Assembly: GCF_032823475.1 (NCBI RefSeq)
Contig: NZ_CP127915.1
Span: 2,790,001 to 2,854,000 of the forward strand
Origin: Acinetobacter sp. SAAs474
GTDB lineage: Bacteria; Pseudomonadota; Gammaproteobacteria; Pseudomonadales; Moraxellaceae
Direction: 5' to 3'
DNA length: 64,000 bases
Part shown: positions 8,532-19,300 of the stretch, one piece after another
Layout: every line of letters starts with the position of its first letter
How positions within the stretch are numbered: position 1 is the first letter of the stretch
The notes under the pieces: generated by a model
Told to the model about the DNA's origin: nothing
Seen by the model: the letters and a program-made list of their open reading frames with translations, nothing else
The model's database searches: none
Program-made: the position numbers and the translations under genes

Positions 8532-9524
8532 TTAATTTACCCCAGCACGAATTAAATCATGCATACTAATTACACCAACGACCTGATTCACATCATTTAC
8601 GACAACAAACTGATTAATATTTTTATCCTTTAATGCTTCTAAAGCTTGAACTGCTTTAGCGTGTGGAGAAATCGTAAATGGTTGTTTGATCATGACCTCA
8701 CAAACAGGTAAATTTACATCAAAACCTTGTTGCTTATCAATCAAACGACGTAAATCACCGTCGGTAAAAATACCCAATAAATAGTTATGTTCATCCACGA
8801 CAGTGGTTAAACCCAATCGTTTACTCGAGATTTCATATAAAACCTGATTCATTGGTGTATTGGGTGAAACTCGAGGGAGCTCTTCTTCGGTATGCATCAA
8901 ATGTTGTACATCCAATAATAAGCGTTTACCTAATGCACCTGCTGGATGAGAACGAGCAAAATCATCTGCAGTAAAACCGCGCGCATCCAATAAAGCAACA
9001 GCCAAAGCGTCACCTAAGGCCAAAGTTGCAGTGGTACTGGATGTTGGCGCCAATCCCAGTGGACATGCTTCATGAATTTCACCTAAGGTTAATGCAACGT
9101 CAGCATTTTGCGGCATAGGGCCTGTGGCATCCGCACTAATGGTAATCAAAGGAACCGCCAAGTGCTTAATCAAAGGCATTAACATCATGATTTCATCACT
9201 TTTACCCGAGTTAGAAATCGCAATTAAAACATCACCACGGACTAACATGCCAAGATCACCATGGCCAGCTTCACCTGGATGCATAAAAAATGAAGGGGTT
9301 CCTGTAGATGCAAAAGTTGCTGCCATTTTGCGGCCAATATGCCCTGATTTTCCCATACCGGTAATTACTAAGCGGCCTTGACACTTTAAAATAATTTCAC
9401 AAGCCCGACTAAAACGATCATCGATCTGATCTGCCAAAACGGTCAATGCATGTTCTTCAATCTTTAACGTTTCTAAAGCTACAGCTTGGAAATTAATCGA
9501 ATTAAACTTATTTTCAGCGTTCAA
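8532..9524 (-). CDS. kdsD: Arabinose-5-phosphate isomerase KdsD
   Basis: The 330-residue protein has an N-terminal SIS sugar-isomerase domain (RLVITGMGKSGHIGRKMAATF, then AISNSGKSDEIM). Two C-terminal CBS repeats follow from about residue 210 (VLYEISSKRLGLTTVVDE..., INQFVVVNDVNQVVGVISMHD). It interconverts ribulose-5-P and arabinose-5-P, the first committed step to Kdo. The start is a TTG at 9524, with TAGGAT 6 nt upstream; no in-frame ATG lies near. It is first gene of the kds-lpt operon. Confidence 0.95.
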   Translation of the reverse strand: MNAENKFNSINFQAVALETLKIEEHALTVLADQIDDRFSRACEIILKCQGRLVITGMGKSGHIGRKMAATFASTGTPSFFMHPGEAGHGDLGMLVRGDVLIAISNSGKSDEIMMLMPLIKHLAVPLITISADATGPMPQNADVALTLGEIHEACPLGLAPTSSTTATLALGDALAVALLDARGFTADDFARSHPAGALGKRLLLDVQHLMHTEEELPRVSPNTPMNQVLYEISSKRLGLTTVVDEHNYLLGIFTDGDLRRLIDKQQGFDVNLPVCEVMIKQPFTISPHAKAVQALEALKDKNINQFVVVNDVNQVVGVISMHDLIRAGVN

Positions 9525-10003
9525 CTTTTTATCCTATAAAAATGACAGGAACATCAACATTTCAAGATATTCTCATTGTCACAATTTTAACAGATCTATG
9601 CAATTAGACAGTTCAAATATTAAAAATAAAAAACATATATTTGTAAATCTTCACGATGATGATCACGATAGTTAAAGTCGATCTACTGCTTAATGAACAG
9701 GAAATATGCAGCTACTCGCATCACAGCATAGCTACTTAATTTAAATCATTCTATTGGCTCATTTTATGGCTTTATTATTTCCACTGACGAAATTATCAAT
9801 CCATATAGGACACAAATGAACAACACATCTTCACTTCAATATCCGCAGATAATCGCGTTTAGATCTATGATAACAGGGCATCAATAGCATATGATTCATA
9901 TTGATCAAGCATATTTTGAAAAGAACTCAGGTAAAATTATATTTACACATGCTTTTCATGCATAAAAATATATAATAATCATATAATTAGGAGAATTTAT
10001 ATC
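9525..10003. other. 479-bp divergent intergenic region kdsD / DASS transporter
   Basis: This region must hold the kdsD promoter (minus) and the transporter promoter (plus). It is AT-rich with several TATAAT-like runs, for example near 9968-9980, but I cannot choose -10/-35 pairs with confidence. AGGAGA lies before the transporter ATG. A small CATG-CTTTT-CATG palindrome is present near 9947-9961. No gene or repeat is seen. Confidence 0.4.
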
Positions 10004-11461
10004 ATGGGATTCAAACTGATACCGACTTTATTTTCCATCACGCTCACACTGGTCATTTGGTTTATTATTCCCATTCCCCATGGTGTAACTGCAAATGCGT
10101 GGTTATTATTTGCCATGTTTTTGGGTGTAATCTCTGCAATTATTGGTAAAGCCATGCCAATTGGTGCGATCTCTATTATTGCCATCGCACTGGTTGCTAT
10201 TACTCGGGTAACCTCGGAGCAACCCGCTGATGCAATCAAAGATGCCTTAAGTGGTTTTGCCAATCCTTTAATTTGGTTGATTGGTATTTCAATCATGATT
10301 TCTAAAGGATTACAAAAGACTGGTCTTGGTGCACGGTTAGGCTATTATTTTATTGCCGTATGGGGAAAACATACCCTCGGTATTGGGTACAGCTTAGCAT
10401 TATCGGAATTAATTTTAGCACCAGTAACACCAAGCAATACAGCACGAGGGGGTGGAATTATCCATCCTATCATGCGTTCAATGGCAGATAGCTTTGATTC
10501 AGACCCCAAACAGGGTACGCAAGGAAAAATTGGTAAATATCTCGCACTGGTCAATTATCACTCCAATCCAATTACCTCCGCCATGTTTATCACTGCAACT
10601 GCACCCAATCCTTTAGTTGTCGATTTAATTGCCAAAGCAACAGGAAGTGAAATTCATCTCAGCTGGACGACTTGGGCCGTAGCCATGATCATTCCAGGAA
10701 TTATTGCATTAGCACTGATGCCGATTATTTTATATATCATGTATCCACCCGAGATTAAAAAAACGCCTGATGCGGCTGAATTTGCGAAAAAACGCCTCAA
10801 AGAAATGGGACCAATTACACCACATGAAATGATTATGTTAATTGTATTTGGCTTATTATTAGTTTTGTGGGCGGGTATTCCAGCCATGTTATTGGGTGAT
10901 ATGTGGGCACTTGATGCCACTACAACTGCATTTATTGGACTCTCATTATTACTTTTAACGGGTGTTTTAACTTGGGATGATGTCTTAACACAAAAAAGTG
11001 CATGGGATACTGTAACATGGTTCTCGGCACTGGTGATGATGGCCACCTTTTTAAATAAACTTGGTTTAATTACGTGGTTTTCAAGTGTTTTACAAGGTGG
11101 AATTGGTCATTTAGGCCTCACTTGGGTTCCAGCATGCTTATTATTACTACTGGCTTACATGTATGCACATTATATTTTTGCCAGTACAACAGCACATATT
11201 ACCGCAATGTTTTCTGCATTTTATATCGCAGGTCTGGCAGTAGGTGCACCACCCATGTATTTCGCACTGATGATGGCCGCAGCATCAAGTATCATGATGA
11301 CCCTGACGCATTACGCTACAGGAACTTCACCGATTATTTTTGGCTCAGGTTTCACCACACTTGGTGAATGGTGGAAAGCTGGTTTTGTGATGAGTGTTTG
11401 TAATATCATCATTTTTATTGTTCTTGGTGGAATTTGGTGGAAGTTCTTAGGCTATTGGTAA
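10004..11461 (+). CDS. DASS family (CitT-like) anion/dicarboxylate transporter
   Basis: This 485-residue protein is almost entirely hydrophobic helices. It carries the SNTARGGGIIHPIMRSMADSF motif region (about residues 143-163), the Na+/substrate hairpin of the DASS/SLC13 family. A second motif region, ATGTSPIIFGSGF, is near the C-terminus. Relatives (CitT, TtdT, YbhI) exchange or import di- and tricarboxylates. The substrate here is inferred only at that level. It stands alone, divergent from kdsD and convergent with aconitase acnB, a TCA context that fits but does not prove carboxylate transport. Confidence 0.88.
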   Translation: MGFKLIPTLFSITLTLVIWFIIPIPHGVTANAWLLFAMFLGVISAIIGKAMPIGAISIIAIALVAITRVTSEQPADAIKDALSGFANPLIWLIGISIMISKGLQKTGLGARLGYYFIAVWGKHTLGIGYSLALSELILAPVTPSNTARGGGIIHPIMRSMADSFDSDPKQGTQGKIGKYLALVNYHSNPITSAMFITATAPNPLVVDLIAKATGSEIHLSWTTWAVAMIIPGIIALALMPIILYIMYPPEIKKTPDAAEFAKKRLKEMGPITPHEMIMLIVFGLLLVLWAGIPAMLLGDMWALDATTTAFIGLSLLLLTGVLTWDDVLTQKSAWDTVTWFSALVMMATFLNKLGLITWFSSVLQGGIGHLGLTWVPACLLLLLAYMYAHYIFASTTAHITAMFSAFYIAGLAVGAPPMYFALMMAAASSIMMTLTHYATGTSPIIFGSGFTTLGEWWKAGFVMSVCNIIIFIVLGGIWWKFLGYW

Positions 11462-11621
11462 GTATAAAACCATTAAAAATAAGATTAAGCTATCCATGTA
11501 CTCTAAACAACTTGACCGACAATATCGCTAGACTGTGACGTTAAGGCGATATTTATAGATCAAATAATCTATACAGAGACCATATTGCCCTGCTCAGCAT
11601 ATATCAAAAAATAACAATCAA

Positions 11622-11655
11622 AAAAATAAGGGCTGATTAATCAGCCCTTATTTTT
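11622..11655. terminator. Bidirectional terminator between the DASS transporter and acnB
   Basis: A perfect 15-bp stem, AAAAATAAGGGCTGA / TCAGCCCTTATTTTT, closes a 4-nt loop (TTAA), with a T-tract on either strand. It serves both convergent genes. Confidence 0.93.
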
Positions 11656-11682
11656 ACTCAATTTAATGTAATATTGCAGACA

Positions 11683-14322
11683 TTAAGACAATTGAGCAGC
11701 AGCAATTTTCTTGGTATCAACATCTTTGGCAGCATCCGTATACTCACCCATCTTGTCGAAGTTTAAGTATTGATAAATATCAGCCGCCATACTGTCAATT
11801 TGAGTTGCATATTGTTGATATTCTTCTGGGCTTGGTAATTTACCAAGTACAGCTGCAACAGATGCAAGCTCTGCAGATGCAAGATAAACATTTGCACCTT
11901 GACCTAAACGGTTCGGGAAGTTACGTGTAGAAGTCGATACACATGTTGTATTTGGTGCTACACGTGCCTGGTTACCCATACATAATGAACAACCTGGCAT
12001 TTCAGTACGTGCACCAGCTTTACCATAAATATTATAGTAACCTTCTTCCATTAATTGGTGCTCATCCATACGTGTTGGAGGCGCTAACCATAAACGTGTC
12101 GATAATGAACCACCAGGTACTTTATCAAGAAGTTTACCCGCTGCACGGAAATGACCGATATTGGTCATACAAGAACCCACGAAAACTTCGTCAATTTTTG
12201 CACCTTGAACATCAGAAAGAAGTTTTGCATCATCTGGGTCATTTGGACAACAAAGAATTGGCTCTTGAATGTCAGCAAGATCAATTTCATATACCTTGGT
12301 ATATTCAGCGTCAGCATCTGCTTTGAGTAATGACGGATTTGCTAACCATTTTTCCATGTTTTCAACACGACGAGCCATCGTACGTGCATCACCATAACCT
12401 TGCGAAATCATCCATTTTAACATGGTGATATTTGAACGTAGGTATTCAGCTACTTTCTCTTCAGATAGTGTAATTGCACAACCTGCAGCAGAACGTTCAG
12501 CAGACGCATCAGAAAGTTCGAATGCTTGCTCAACAGTAAGTTCTGTTTCCATTTCTGTTAAGTCGATTTCTAAGATACGACCAGAGAAAATGTTTTTCTT
12601 CCCTTTTTTCTCTACAGTTAAATCACCAGCTTGGATCGCATAGTAAGGAATTGCATGCACAAGATCACGTAATGTAATACCAGGTTGCATTTTACCTTTA
12701 AATTTAACCAATACAGACTCAGGCATATCAAGTGGCATAACACCTGTTGCAGCAGCAAATGCTACAAGACCAGAACCTGCTGGGAAAGAAATACCAATTG
12801 GGAAACGTGTATGTGAGTCACCACCAGTACCTACTGTATCTGGAAGAAGCATACGGTTTAACCAAGAGTGAATAATACCATCACCCGGACGTAATGAAAC
12901 ACCACCACGGTTCATGATGAAATCAGGAAGCGAGTGTTGCATTTGTACGTCAACTGGTTTTGGATATGCAGCAGTATGACAGAAAGATTGCATGACAAGA
13001 TCAGCAGAGAAGCCTAAACATGCTAAATCTTTTAATTCATCACGTGTCATCGGACCTGTGGTATCTTGCGAACCAACCGTCGTCATTTTAGGTTCACAGT
13101 AAGTTCCAGGGCGAACACCTTGACCTTCTGGAAGACCACAAGCACGACCAACCATTTTTTGTGCTTGAGTAAAGCCTTTACCTGTATTCTCAGGTTGAAC
13201 TGGCGTACGGAATAAAGTTGATACAGGAAGACCTAATGCTTCACGTGCTTTAGTTGTTAAGCCACGACCAACGATCAAGTTAATACGGCCACCAGCACGC
13301 ACTTCATCAAGAAGTACAGGTGTCTTTAATTCCGCTTCAGCAATTTGTTCACCTGCTTTAAATGCAGTTACTTTTGCAGCAGCATGATCAATTTTCAGTG
13401 TAATTTCATCGCCCATATTCATGTTAGCGACATCAATTTCTACAGGTAACGCACCAGCATCTTCCATAGTGTTGAAGAAAATTGGAGCAATTTTAGAACC
13501 TAAGCAGTAACCACCGTCTTTTTTGTTTGGAATATGAGGAATATCATCACCAAAGAACCAAAGAACAGAGTTCGTTGCAGATTTACGAGAAGAACCTGTA
13601 CCCACAACATCACCCACATAAGCAACTTGGTTGCCTTTAGCGATTAATGCTTGGATTTGTTTTAATGGACCCACTTCACCTGGTACTTCAGGTTGAATAC
13701 CATCACGCACGTTTTTCAACATTGCATTGGCATGTAATGGAATATCTGGACGGCTCCATGCATCTTGTGCTGGAGACAAGTCATCCGTATTGGTCTCACC
13801 AGTAACTTTAAATACAGTTAATTTGATTTCTTCAGGAACGTCTGGGCGCGTAGTGAACCATTCAGCATCAGCCCAAGACTGCATAACCGCTTTTGCATTG
13901 GCATTACCTGCTTTTGCTTTGTCAGCAACATCATGGAATGCATCAAAAACAAGAAGGGTTTTTTTCAGTGCTTCAGCAGCCAATTCACCTAAAGCAGCGT
14001 CATCAAGTAACTCAACCAAAGGGGCTACGTTATAACCACCGAGCATTGTACCTAATAAATAAACCGCACGCTCTTTAGAAACAAGCGGAGAAGTTGCTTC
14101 ACCTTTTGCAACAGCAGTTAAAAATGCAGCTTTAACATATGCAGCTTGGTCAACACCTGCAGGTACGCGATTTTCAAGCAAATCAACTAAGTATGCTTCT
14201 TCGCCAGCAGGTGGATTTTTTAATAATTCAACAAGTTCAGCAGTTTGAGCATCATCAAGTGGCTTCGGTGGGACTCCGAGTGCGGCACGTTCTTCAACGT
14301 GTTGGCGGTAAGCTTCTAGCAC
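11683..14322 (-). CDS. acnB: Aconitate hydratase B AcnB
   Basis: The 879-residue protein has the AcnB order: N-terminal HEAT-like domain (MLEAYRQHVEERAALGVPPK), swivel domain, then the catalytic domains. Cluster cysteines are visible in VGSCMTNIGHFRAAGK and CSLCMGNQ. It isomerises citrate to isocitrate in the TCA cycle using a [4Fe-4S] cluster. The start codon is GTG at 14322, preceded by GAGGAA. Apo-AcnB of E. coli binds mRNA when iron is scarce; that is family knowledge, not seen here. It is monocistronic. Confidence 0.97.
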   Translation of the reverse strand: MLEAYRQHVEERAALGVPPKPLDDAQTAELVELLKNPPAGEEAYLVDLLENRVPAGVDQAAYVKAAFLTAVAKGEATSPLVSKERAVYLLGTMLGGYNVAPLVELLDDAALGELAAEALKKTLLVFDAFHDVADKAKAGNANAKAVMQSWADAEWFTTRPDVPEEIKLTVFKVTGETNTDDLSPAQDAWSRPDIPLHANAMLKNVRDGIQPEVPGEVGPLKQIQALIAKGNQVAYVGDVVGTGSSRKSATNSVLWFFGDDIPHIPNKKDGGYCLGSKIAPIFFNTMEDAGALPVEIDVANMNMGDEITLKIDHAAAKVTAFKAGEQIAEAELKTPVLLDEVRAGGRINLIVGRGLTTKAREALGLPVSTLFRTPVQPENTGKGFTQAQKMVGRACGLPEGQGVRPGTYCEPKMTTVGSQDTTGPMTRDELKDLACLGFSADLVMQSFCHTAAYPKPVDVQMQHSLPDFIMNRGGVSLRPGDGIIHSWLNRMLLPDTVGTGGDSHTRFPIGISFPAGSGLVAFAAATGVMPLDMPESVLVKFKGKMQPGITLRDLVHAIPYYAIQAGDLTVEKKGKKNIFSGRILEIDLTEMETELTVEQAFELSDASAERSAAGCAITLSEEKVAEYLRSNITMLKWMISQGYGDARTMARRVENMEKWLANPSLLKADADAEYTKVYEIDLADIQEPILCCPNDPDDAKLLSDVQGAKIDEVFVGSCMTNIGHFRAAGKLLDKVPGGSLSTRLWLAPPTRMDEHQLMEEGYYNIYGKAGARTEMPGCSLCMGNQARVAPNTTCVSTSTRNFPNRLGQGANVYLASAELASVAAVLGKLPSPEEYQQYATQIDSMAADIYQYLNFDKMGEYTDAAKDVDTKKIAAAQLS

Positions 14323-14399
14323 GGTGTAATTCCTCTTTTTTAAAAAATTATCTATGAATTCCTGCTTGTGTAAGCTTCACAAATAATATGGACAGCAAA

Positions 14400-14428
14400 A
14401 TTTTACTAAAATTCGAGTTAAAAGTTAA
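14400..14428 (-). promoter_or_regulatory. Putative sigma-70 promoter of acnB
   Basis: On the minus strand TTAACT (14423-14428) and TAAAAT (14400-14405) are separated by 17 nt. They lie about 80 nt before the GTG start. The fit is fair and not tested. Confidence 0.45.
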
Positions 14429-14565
14429 TGCAAGTAAACTGTTTCTTTATGATGCCCATTATTTTTTAAATAAATAGTGCTGTTTTTGTATATTCAACAC
14501 ACAATTTCAATGCACATCATCATTTGAGCTACAGTTTTAAGTAACTTTGACCAGAATTAATTCAT

Positions 14566-14590
14566 AAAAAAGGCAATATGATATTGCCTT
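14566..14590 (-). terminator. Intrinsic terminator downstream of the 89-residue ORF
   Basis: A stem AAGGCAATAT / ATATTGCCTT is followed on the minus strand by six T. It lies about 25 nt after the stop at 14617. Confidence 0.85.
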
Positions 14591-14616
14591 GTTCTGGGTT
14601 TTAATCATATTCAACC

Positions 14617-14886
14617 TTAGTGTACAGTAGTTTGTTGCATATACTGTTGCAAACTGTCTCGACATCCAGAAAATTTGATCTGAATCTGATCTTCATGCAA
14701 CATACTGTGTGCTGCATGAGCAAATGAAATCTTAATGGCGTAGACCCGAGCATCTTGATTAACTGGTTGTTCGATATAAACCTTATCCCCAACACTCAGC
14801 ACATAAGAACTACCACCAATAACAGCAACTCCTTGCTCATCCTCTAACAGTAGATCCGATTGATTTAAGTATCCAACGACTTCCAT
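14617..14886 (-). CDS. Small conserved-looking protein of unknown function
   Basis: The likely start is the ATG at 14886, with AGGTGA about 5 nt upstream; a GTG nine nt earlier is inside the ribosome site. The 89-residue product (MEVVGYLNQSDLLLEDEQG...) has no signal peptide or membrane segment. It is acidic at the N-terminus, with a short beta-rich pattern (YVLSVGDKVYIEQP) and two cysteines. I do not recognise the family. A good ribosome site and its own terminator support a real gene. It lies upstream of, and is transcribed in the same direction as, acnB. Confidence 0.65.
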   Translation of the reverse strand: MEVVGYLNQSDLLLEDEQGVAVIGGSSYVLSVGDKVYIEQPVNQDARVYAIKISFAHAAHSMLHEDQIQIKFSGCRDSLQQYMQQTTVH

Positions 14887-14895
14887 GGCTGTCAC

Positions 14896-15271
14896 CTGCT
14901 TTTTTAGTCTTTATGACAATATGGCAAAAAATCAACAGATTTGCCAGATTTAACATATAGTTTTATGTGAACAAGCTAAATCGCCAAGCTGGCATAACAA
15001 TCATCTTCTTTCAGACAATTAATCATCCAACACTATGTCTATCAATCCAATCTTTAAAAGCAGACAAAAACACCAAAAAGATCAGTGTGGCTCAATATGA
15101 CTATAGTTTTAAACATCTCTAGGATCATCACTACAGCAATGGAATTAAGCCCTTTACAGTATGTATAGAACATCTTTTGAGGATATTAGAATGTGATCTA
15201 TAGCCACTGATGATCATCTTATAATCATATTGATGATCTAGATCTGTATTCTGCTCTAGTCATCCTGAACA
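14896..15271. other. 376-bp intergenic stretch, no gene seen
   Basis: The stretch is AT-rich and contains several GATGATC/GATCATC-type words (for example around 15190-15242). No coding frame, strong hairpin or promoter can be assigned. Confidence 0.4.
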
Positions 15272-15631
15272 CTAGAATTGTTTATAATCTGGCATTTTAT
15301 CATGTGGCGTTTGCAAACATTTTTCTGTAAATTCAACACGTACTTTTTCTCTTGCCGCATCTACATCTTGGCGAATTGCCGTTTCTGGCAAGGCATAAAC
15401 ATGTTCAATAATGTTCAGGATAAATGTTTTGGTAATCTCATCATCCACTTTATTGGCATGCTCAATCGCTTGGGATTTTTCAATTGCATTTTGACGATCC
15501 AGCATAATTGAACGGGCTGCATTGCCAATACTTTTACAATAGCCATGCCATTGCTCTTCAGGTGTTAACGGCTTCTTTTCCGCGCAACCTGTTAACATCA
15601 CCAAAGCAACTAGAGCCATTAACCTTTTCAT
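15272..15631 (-). CDS. Small putative lipoprotein, function unknown
   Basis: The 119-residue protein begins MKRLMALVALVMLTGCAEKK, a classical lipoprotein signal with lipobox LTGC and Cys at residue 16. The mature part is mostly alpha-helical by composition. It has a C-terminal region with one Cys (EKCLQTPHDKMPDY) and an early YCKSIG. I do not recognise the family. Export and lipid anchoring are inferred from the signal alone. It follows the DUF333 lipoprotein gene on the same strand, about 75 nt away, and may share its transcript. Confidence 0.75.
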   Translation of the reverse strand: MKRLMALVALVMLTGCAEKKPLTPEEQWHGYCKSIGNAARSIMLDRQNAIEKSQAIEHANKVDDEITKTFILNIIEHVYALPETAIRQDVDAAREKVRVEFTEKCLQTPHDKMPDYKQF

Positions 15632-15705
15632 TTACAACTTCTCCATCACACTACGATCATCAACACGAGTGATTGGCATCATATCTAAAAATCAATCAAT
15701 ACGCA

Positions 15706-16134
15706 CTAACCACAACTTGCCTGTTGTACAACTTGATGTACAGGATCAACAGTCAATGTAATGCGATCTGCACGATAATCTGTCGTTACAGCCTGATTAG
15801 GCGCGACAATACGTACAATTTTGGCATGTGTTTTTGCTTTAATTTGTGCTTCGGTCGGTATTTTCTGATGAATTAACTGCTGTGCTGCTTGCTCATTACA
15901 TACCGATTGATTTTGGTGAAAAAAACTCCATTCTTCAACAACTTGCCCATCAGCAAAATGACAATATCCGACTGCACCATCTGCTTCTTGTTTAATTTCA
16001 ATCTGTCCGCCTTGTTGAACACAGTACTGACTAGCGGGATTGGCAATAGCGAGTGATGCTGGCTGTGATTTTGGCAACCCTGTACATGATGTAATCAAGG
16101 GCATCCACATTGCAATAATCAATAGTTTTTTCAT
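15706..16134 (-). CDS. DUF333-type lipoprotein
   Basis: The start is taken at the ATG at 16134 (MKKLLIIAMWMPLITSC); the longer frame begins with TTG. The signal ends in a lipobox with Cys at residue 17. The mature part shows the DUF333 pattern NPASQYCVQQGGQ, then GAVGYCHFADGQVVEEWSFFHQN (about residues 33-75). The protein has a basic C-terminal extension with two further Cys. Family members are small envelope proteins annotated as hemolysin-like without proof. The function is unknown. Confidence 0.8.
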   Translation of the reverse strand: MKKLLIIAMWMPLITSCTGLPKSQPASLAIANPASQYCVQQGGQIEIKQEADGAVGYCHFADGQVVEEWSFFHQNQSVCNEQAAQQLIHQKIPTEAQIKAKTHAKIVRIVAPNQAVTTDYRADRITLTVDPVHQVVQQASCG

Positions 16135-16365
16135 CACATCAAACAACCTTTTTTAATAACATGAAGTCAATCACTTTCGTGCCTGAACATTTGAGTGTGT
16201 AATTAAAACATGCATGACTTTCAGCCATAGCGATTGCTCGTCTCATCATAAAGAACATCTCTTTATATTTTGATCGAGCATATCAATTAATATCATCACG
16301 GCATGATATCAAAAATAACATATCACTAGAACATCATACTCAATCACATTTTATATGGAATCATA

Positions 16366-19300
16366 TTAAAAGCGCCAATTATAGAAAAAGTCGATCGCTT
16401 TTTCTAAAGACTGACTAGCCTCCAAATAAAAACGTTGATTTAATTGATAACGCATGGTTAAGGTATTCACTGAACTAAAGACACCCACACCATAACGAAC
16501 AAATAAATCAGGCGTGATATAGCCCGTTAAACTCACTTGCGTATCATCCCCTTGTCCTTGCGCATCCAAAGATAAACCGCTTAGGCCAAAGGTTCGACCA
16601 ATTTGATTGGTGAGCGCACGTGTCCCCCCTAAGCCCATACTTAAACCTGCTGCTGCAATGGTATTACTGACATCTGATTTAAAACCAGCAGTTGTACTTA
16701 ACGAACTAGAACCATTATTAATTCGACCAGTCAGCAAGGCATTTAATGCTTCTTGTTCAGACAGGCCAGCATTATTATAAATTTGAATATTTGGACTAGA
16801 TGCTGTACCAGAAACCCGTACCCCAACAATATTACCCTGAATCATTTTATTGGCATCCATATCTAGGGTTGGATTGGTTAAAGGACCATTAAATCGGGCA
16901 ATAGCACGTGTAAGTTCTAAACTTTGCCCATAAGCTTCAAATTTAACCCGTTGACTAACCCCAATTGCACCATTTGCTCGCATTGCTGCTTCAGTACCCA
17001 CTTGCGTCAGATACAACCGACCAACCAATGGGAAACGGCTATCAAGTCCTTGGAAAATAACCTGATTACCCAACTTGAGATCAATTTTGGTTTCAATGCT
17101 CCACGGCTTAGCCGCTCTTAGAACCGCAAGCTGATCTTGTCCGTCGTATACCACACGCACATCTGGAGAAACATCAATCGCAGAAACTGTTGATTCAGGC
17201 ATCGAAATCAGTGCCTTAGGAATAACAACCTCACCAACCACTTTGACTTTTTTCTGTAATGGATAAGCCTCTAATGACATATCAGGTTGGACTAATGCTG
17301 TAATAAATGGTGCTTGACGAACCAATAAATTATTACCCTTTAAGTTTAATACCACTTTAGGTTCGGTTTTCCAGTCAATACCTCCCGTTAAACGTCCAAC
17401 ACCACGACCACTATTAAATGCACCCGTAATACTGGCTGAATCTTGGCGAATGGCCGAATAAAGCTGAATATTGGTTAAATTTACAGGAAGTGACATCATA
17501 CTGATCTCACCATTTTTAAGGCGAAGATCACCGGTCATCAAAGGTTGCGTTAATGATCCATGTACTTTCCCAGCAAAAGATAATATTCCCCCCAGCTTAC
17601 GAACATCAGGAATAAAGGGTTTAAATACTTTTAAATTAACATCATAAAATGCAATATCACCACGCATATTTTTATTTTCAGAATAAGGATCAATCACAAC
17701 ATTGGCATAACCTGTACCAATTGCTGGTGTTTTGACATCTAAACGTAGCTGCAAACCATCACTCACACTTTTTGCAATTAAGGCAACTTGGTCATAAGAT
17801 AAGCTTGAACTTACGCCTGCAACATCCTGATCTGTTAATCCTATTTTTCCGTTACGTGTAATTACTTTTACATCAATTTTTGGTTTTTGATTTTGCGCCC
17901 AAGCCGCCTTAGCAAAACCATTGACTTTACCAGTAATGGCTAACCCTTCTGGCATAAACGCAGAAAAATCGCTTAAATCCAAATTTTCGGTAACAAATGA
18001 AACATTCCCAGCTTGAGCACTGACTTTAATCGGCTGATCAAAACAGAGCTGGCTATTTGTACTTGCCCAGCAGTGAGCACCCACCCAAAGATCATTCTGG
18101 CTAGTATTATAAATAATAGAGGCATTTTGCACTTGGGTTAAATGTGTCTTAAATGAGTCAAAATCACCTTTTTGAATTTGTCCTAACCAATTATTCTGGG
18201 CATTAAAACCACCTGCCAATTGAACATATAATTGAGAATATTTATTTTCCGCACTTAATTTTAGAATATGTGCTTTACGCGTACCTTCAACCAAAATTTG
18301 CGCTTTTTGAATTTCACGATTATCTTTACGCAATGAATCCATGGTCGCAACCAGTTGGGTTGGTCTGGTTTCTGAAGTAGGTAGTTCACCTTGAATACGA
18401 ATTTGCTTAATACTAAATAAATTATTCAATCTGAAATTATCAACTGCAAGATTGGCAATCGCTTTTAAACGTGGTTGTGATTGCACATCCAAGTAGCCAT
18501 ATATCCGCCCTTTTAATCCCGCATATAATTCATTTAATGCCGGTGCATCAATTTTAATTTTTAAACTTTGTGCATTACCTGATGCCTGCATTTTATTTTG
18601 CGCATAAACCAAGAATAAATTATTGGCTTCAAATTTTTGCGGCACTAAACCTTTATCTTTTGCATCTAGAATTAAGGCCAGATTACCTGTACCACGAATC
18701 GGTTTACCATTCAGGGTTCCGGCCAAATTCAAACGTGAAACAGCTACTCTCTTTAAGGCATCTGACCATACGCCTTCAGAACGTACAACACCTGAAATTT
18801 CACCATTTAAACCTTGCATAAAATAATGGGGCTTAAACCGAACCAGCGAGGCATTAATATCCCACCCCACACCACGATTCAGATTTAACAAACCACTTGC
18901 AGCAATTTTCCCAGCAGCGCCATCGTGATATAACTGCTGAATTTTAATATAATTACTGGTACCTGCAACAACAGCTTTCAAATACCCTTGGCTTGCTGGT
19001 AACGCACTCGCTTTTAAGGCACCATCATAATCTACCGCAAAACTTTTAAACGCTCCACCCGACTTTTCATCATCAAAAATCAATGCAACAGTACTTTTAC
19101 CCAACAATTGTACCGTTTCATTTTGCTCCGCCAGATGACCGCTTAAATTAATCGCGTTCAGCTTAATAATTTGCTGATTCGGTTTAGCATAACCATTGGC
19201 TTTAATATTACCATTGATTAAATTCACAGGCGCAGATGCTAAAATACGTTGCGGATTAAACTGGCTTGCATTTAAATCTGCTGTCCATTTTAATGTTTTA

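Noticed and set aside
9997..10296. Antisense frame of 99 residues over the DASS transporter start
   Set aside because: It mirrors a membrane protein gene and has no own ribosome site or motif.
14896..15271. GATGATC/GATCATC words as a dispersed repeat family
   Set aside because: The words are short, irregularly spaced and expected in AT-rich DNA with these dinucleotides; similar words near 26005 and 61888 do not align over longer stretches.
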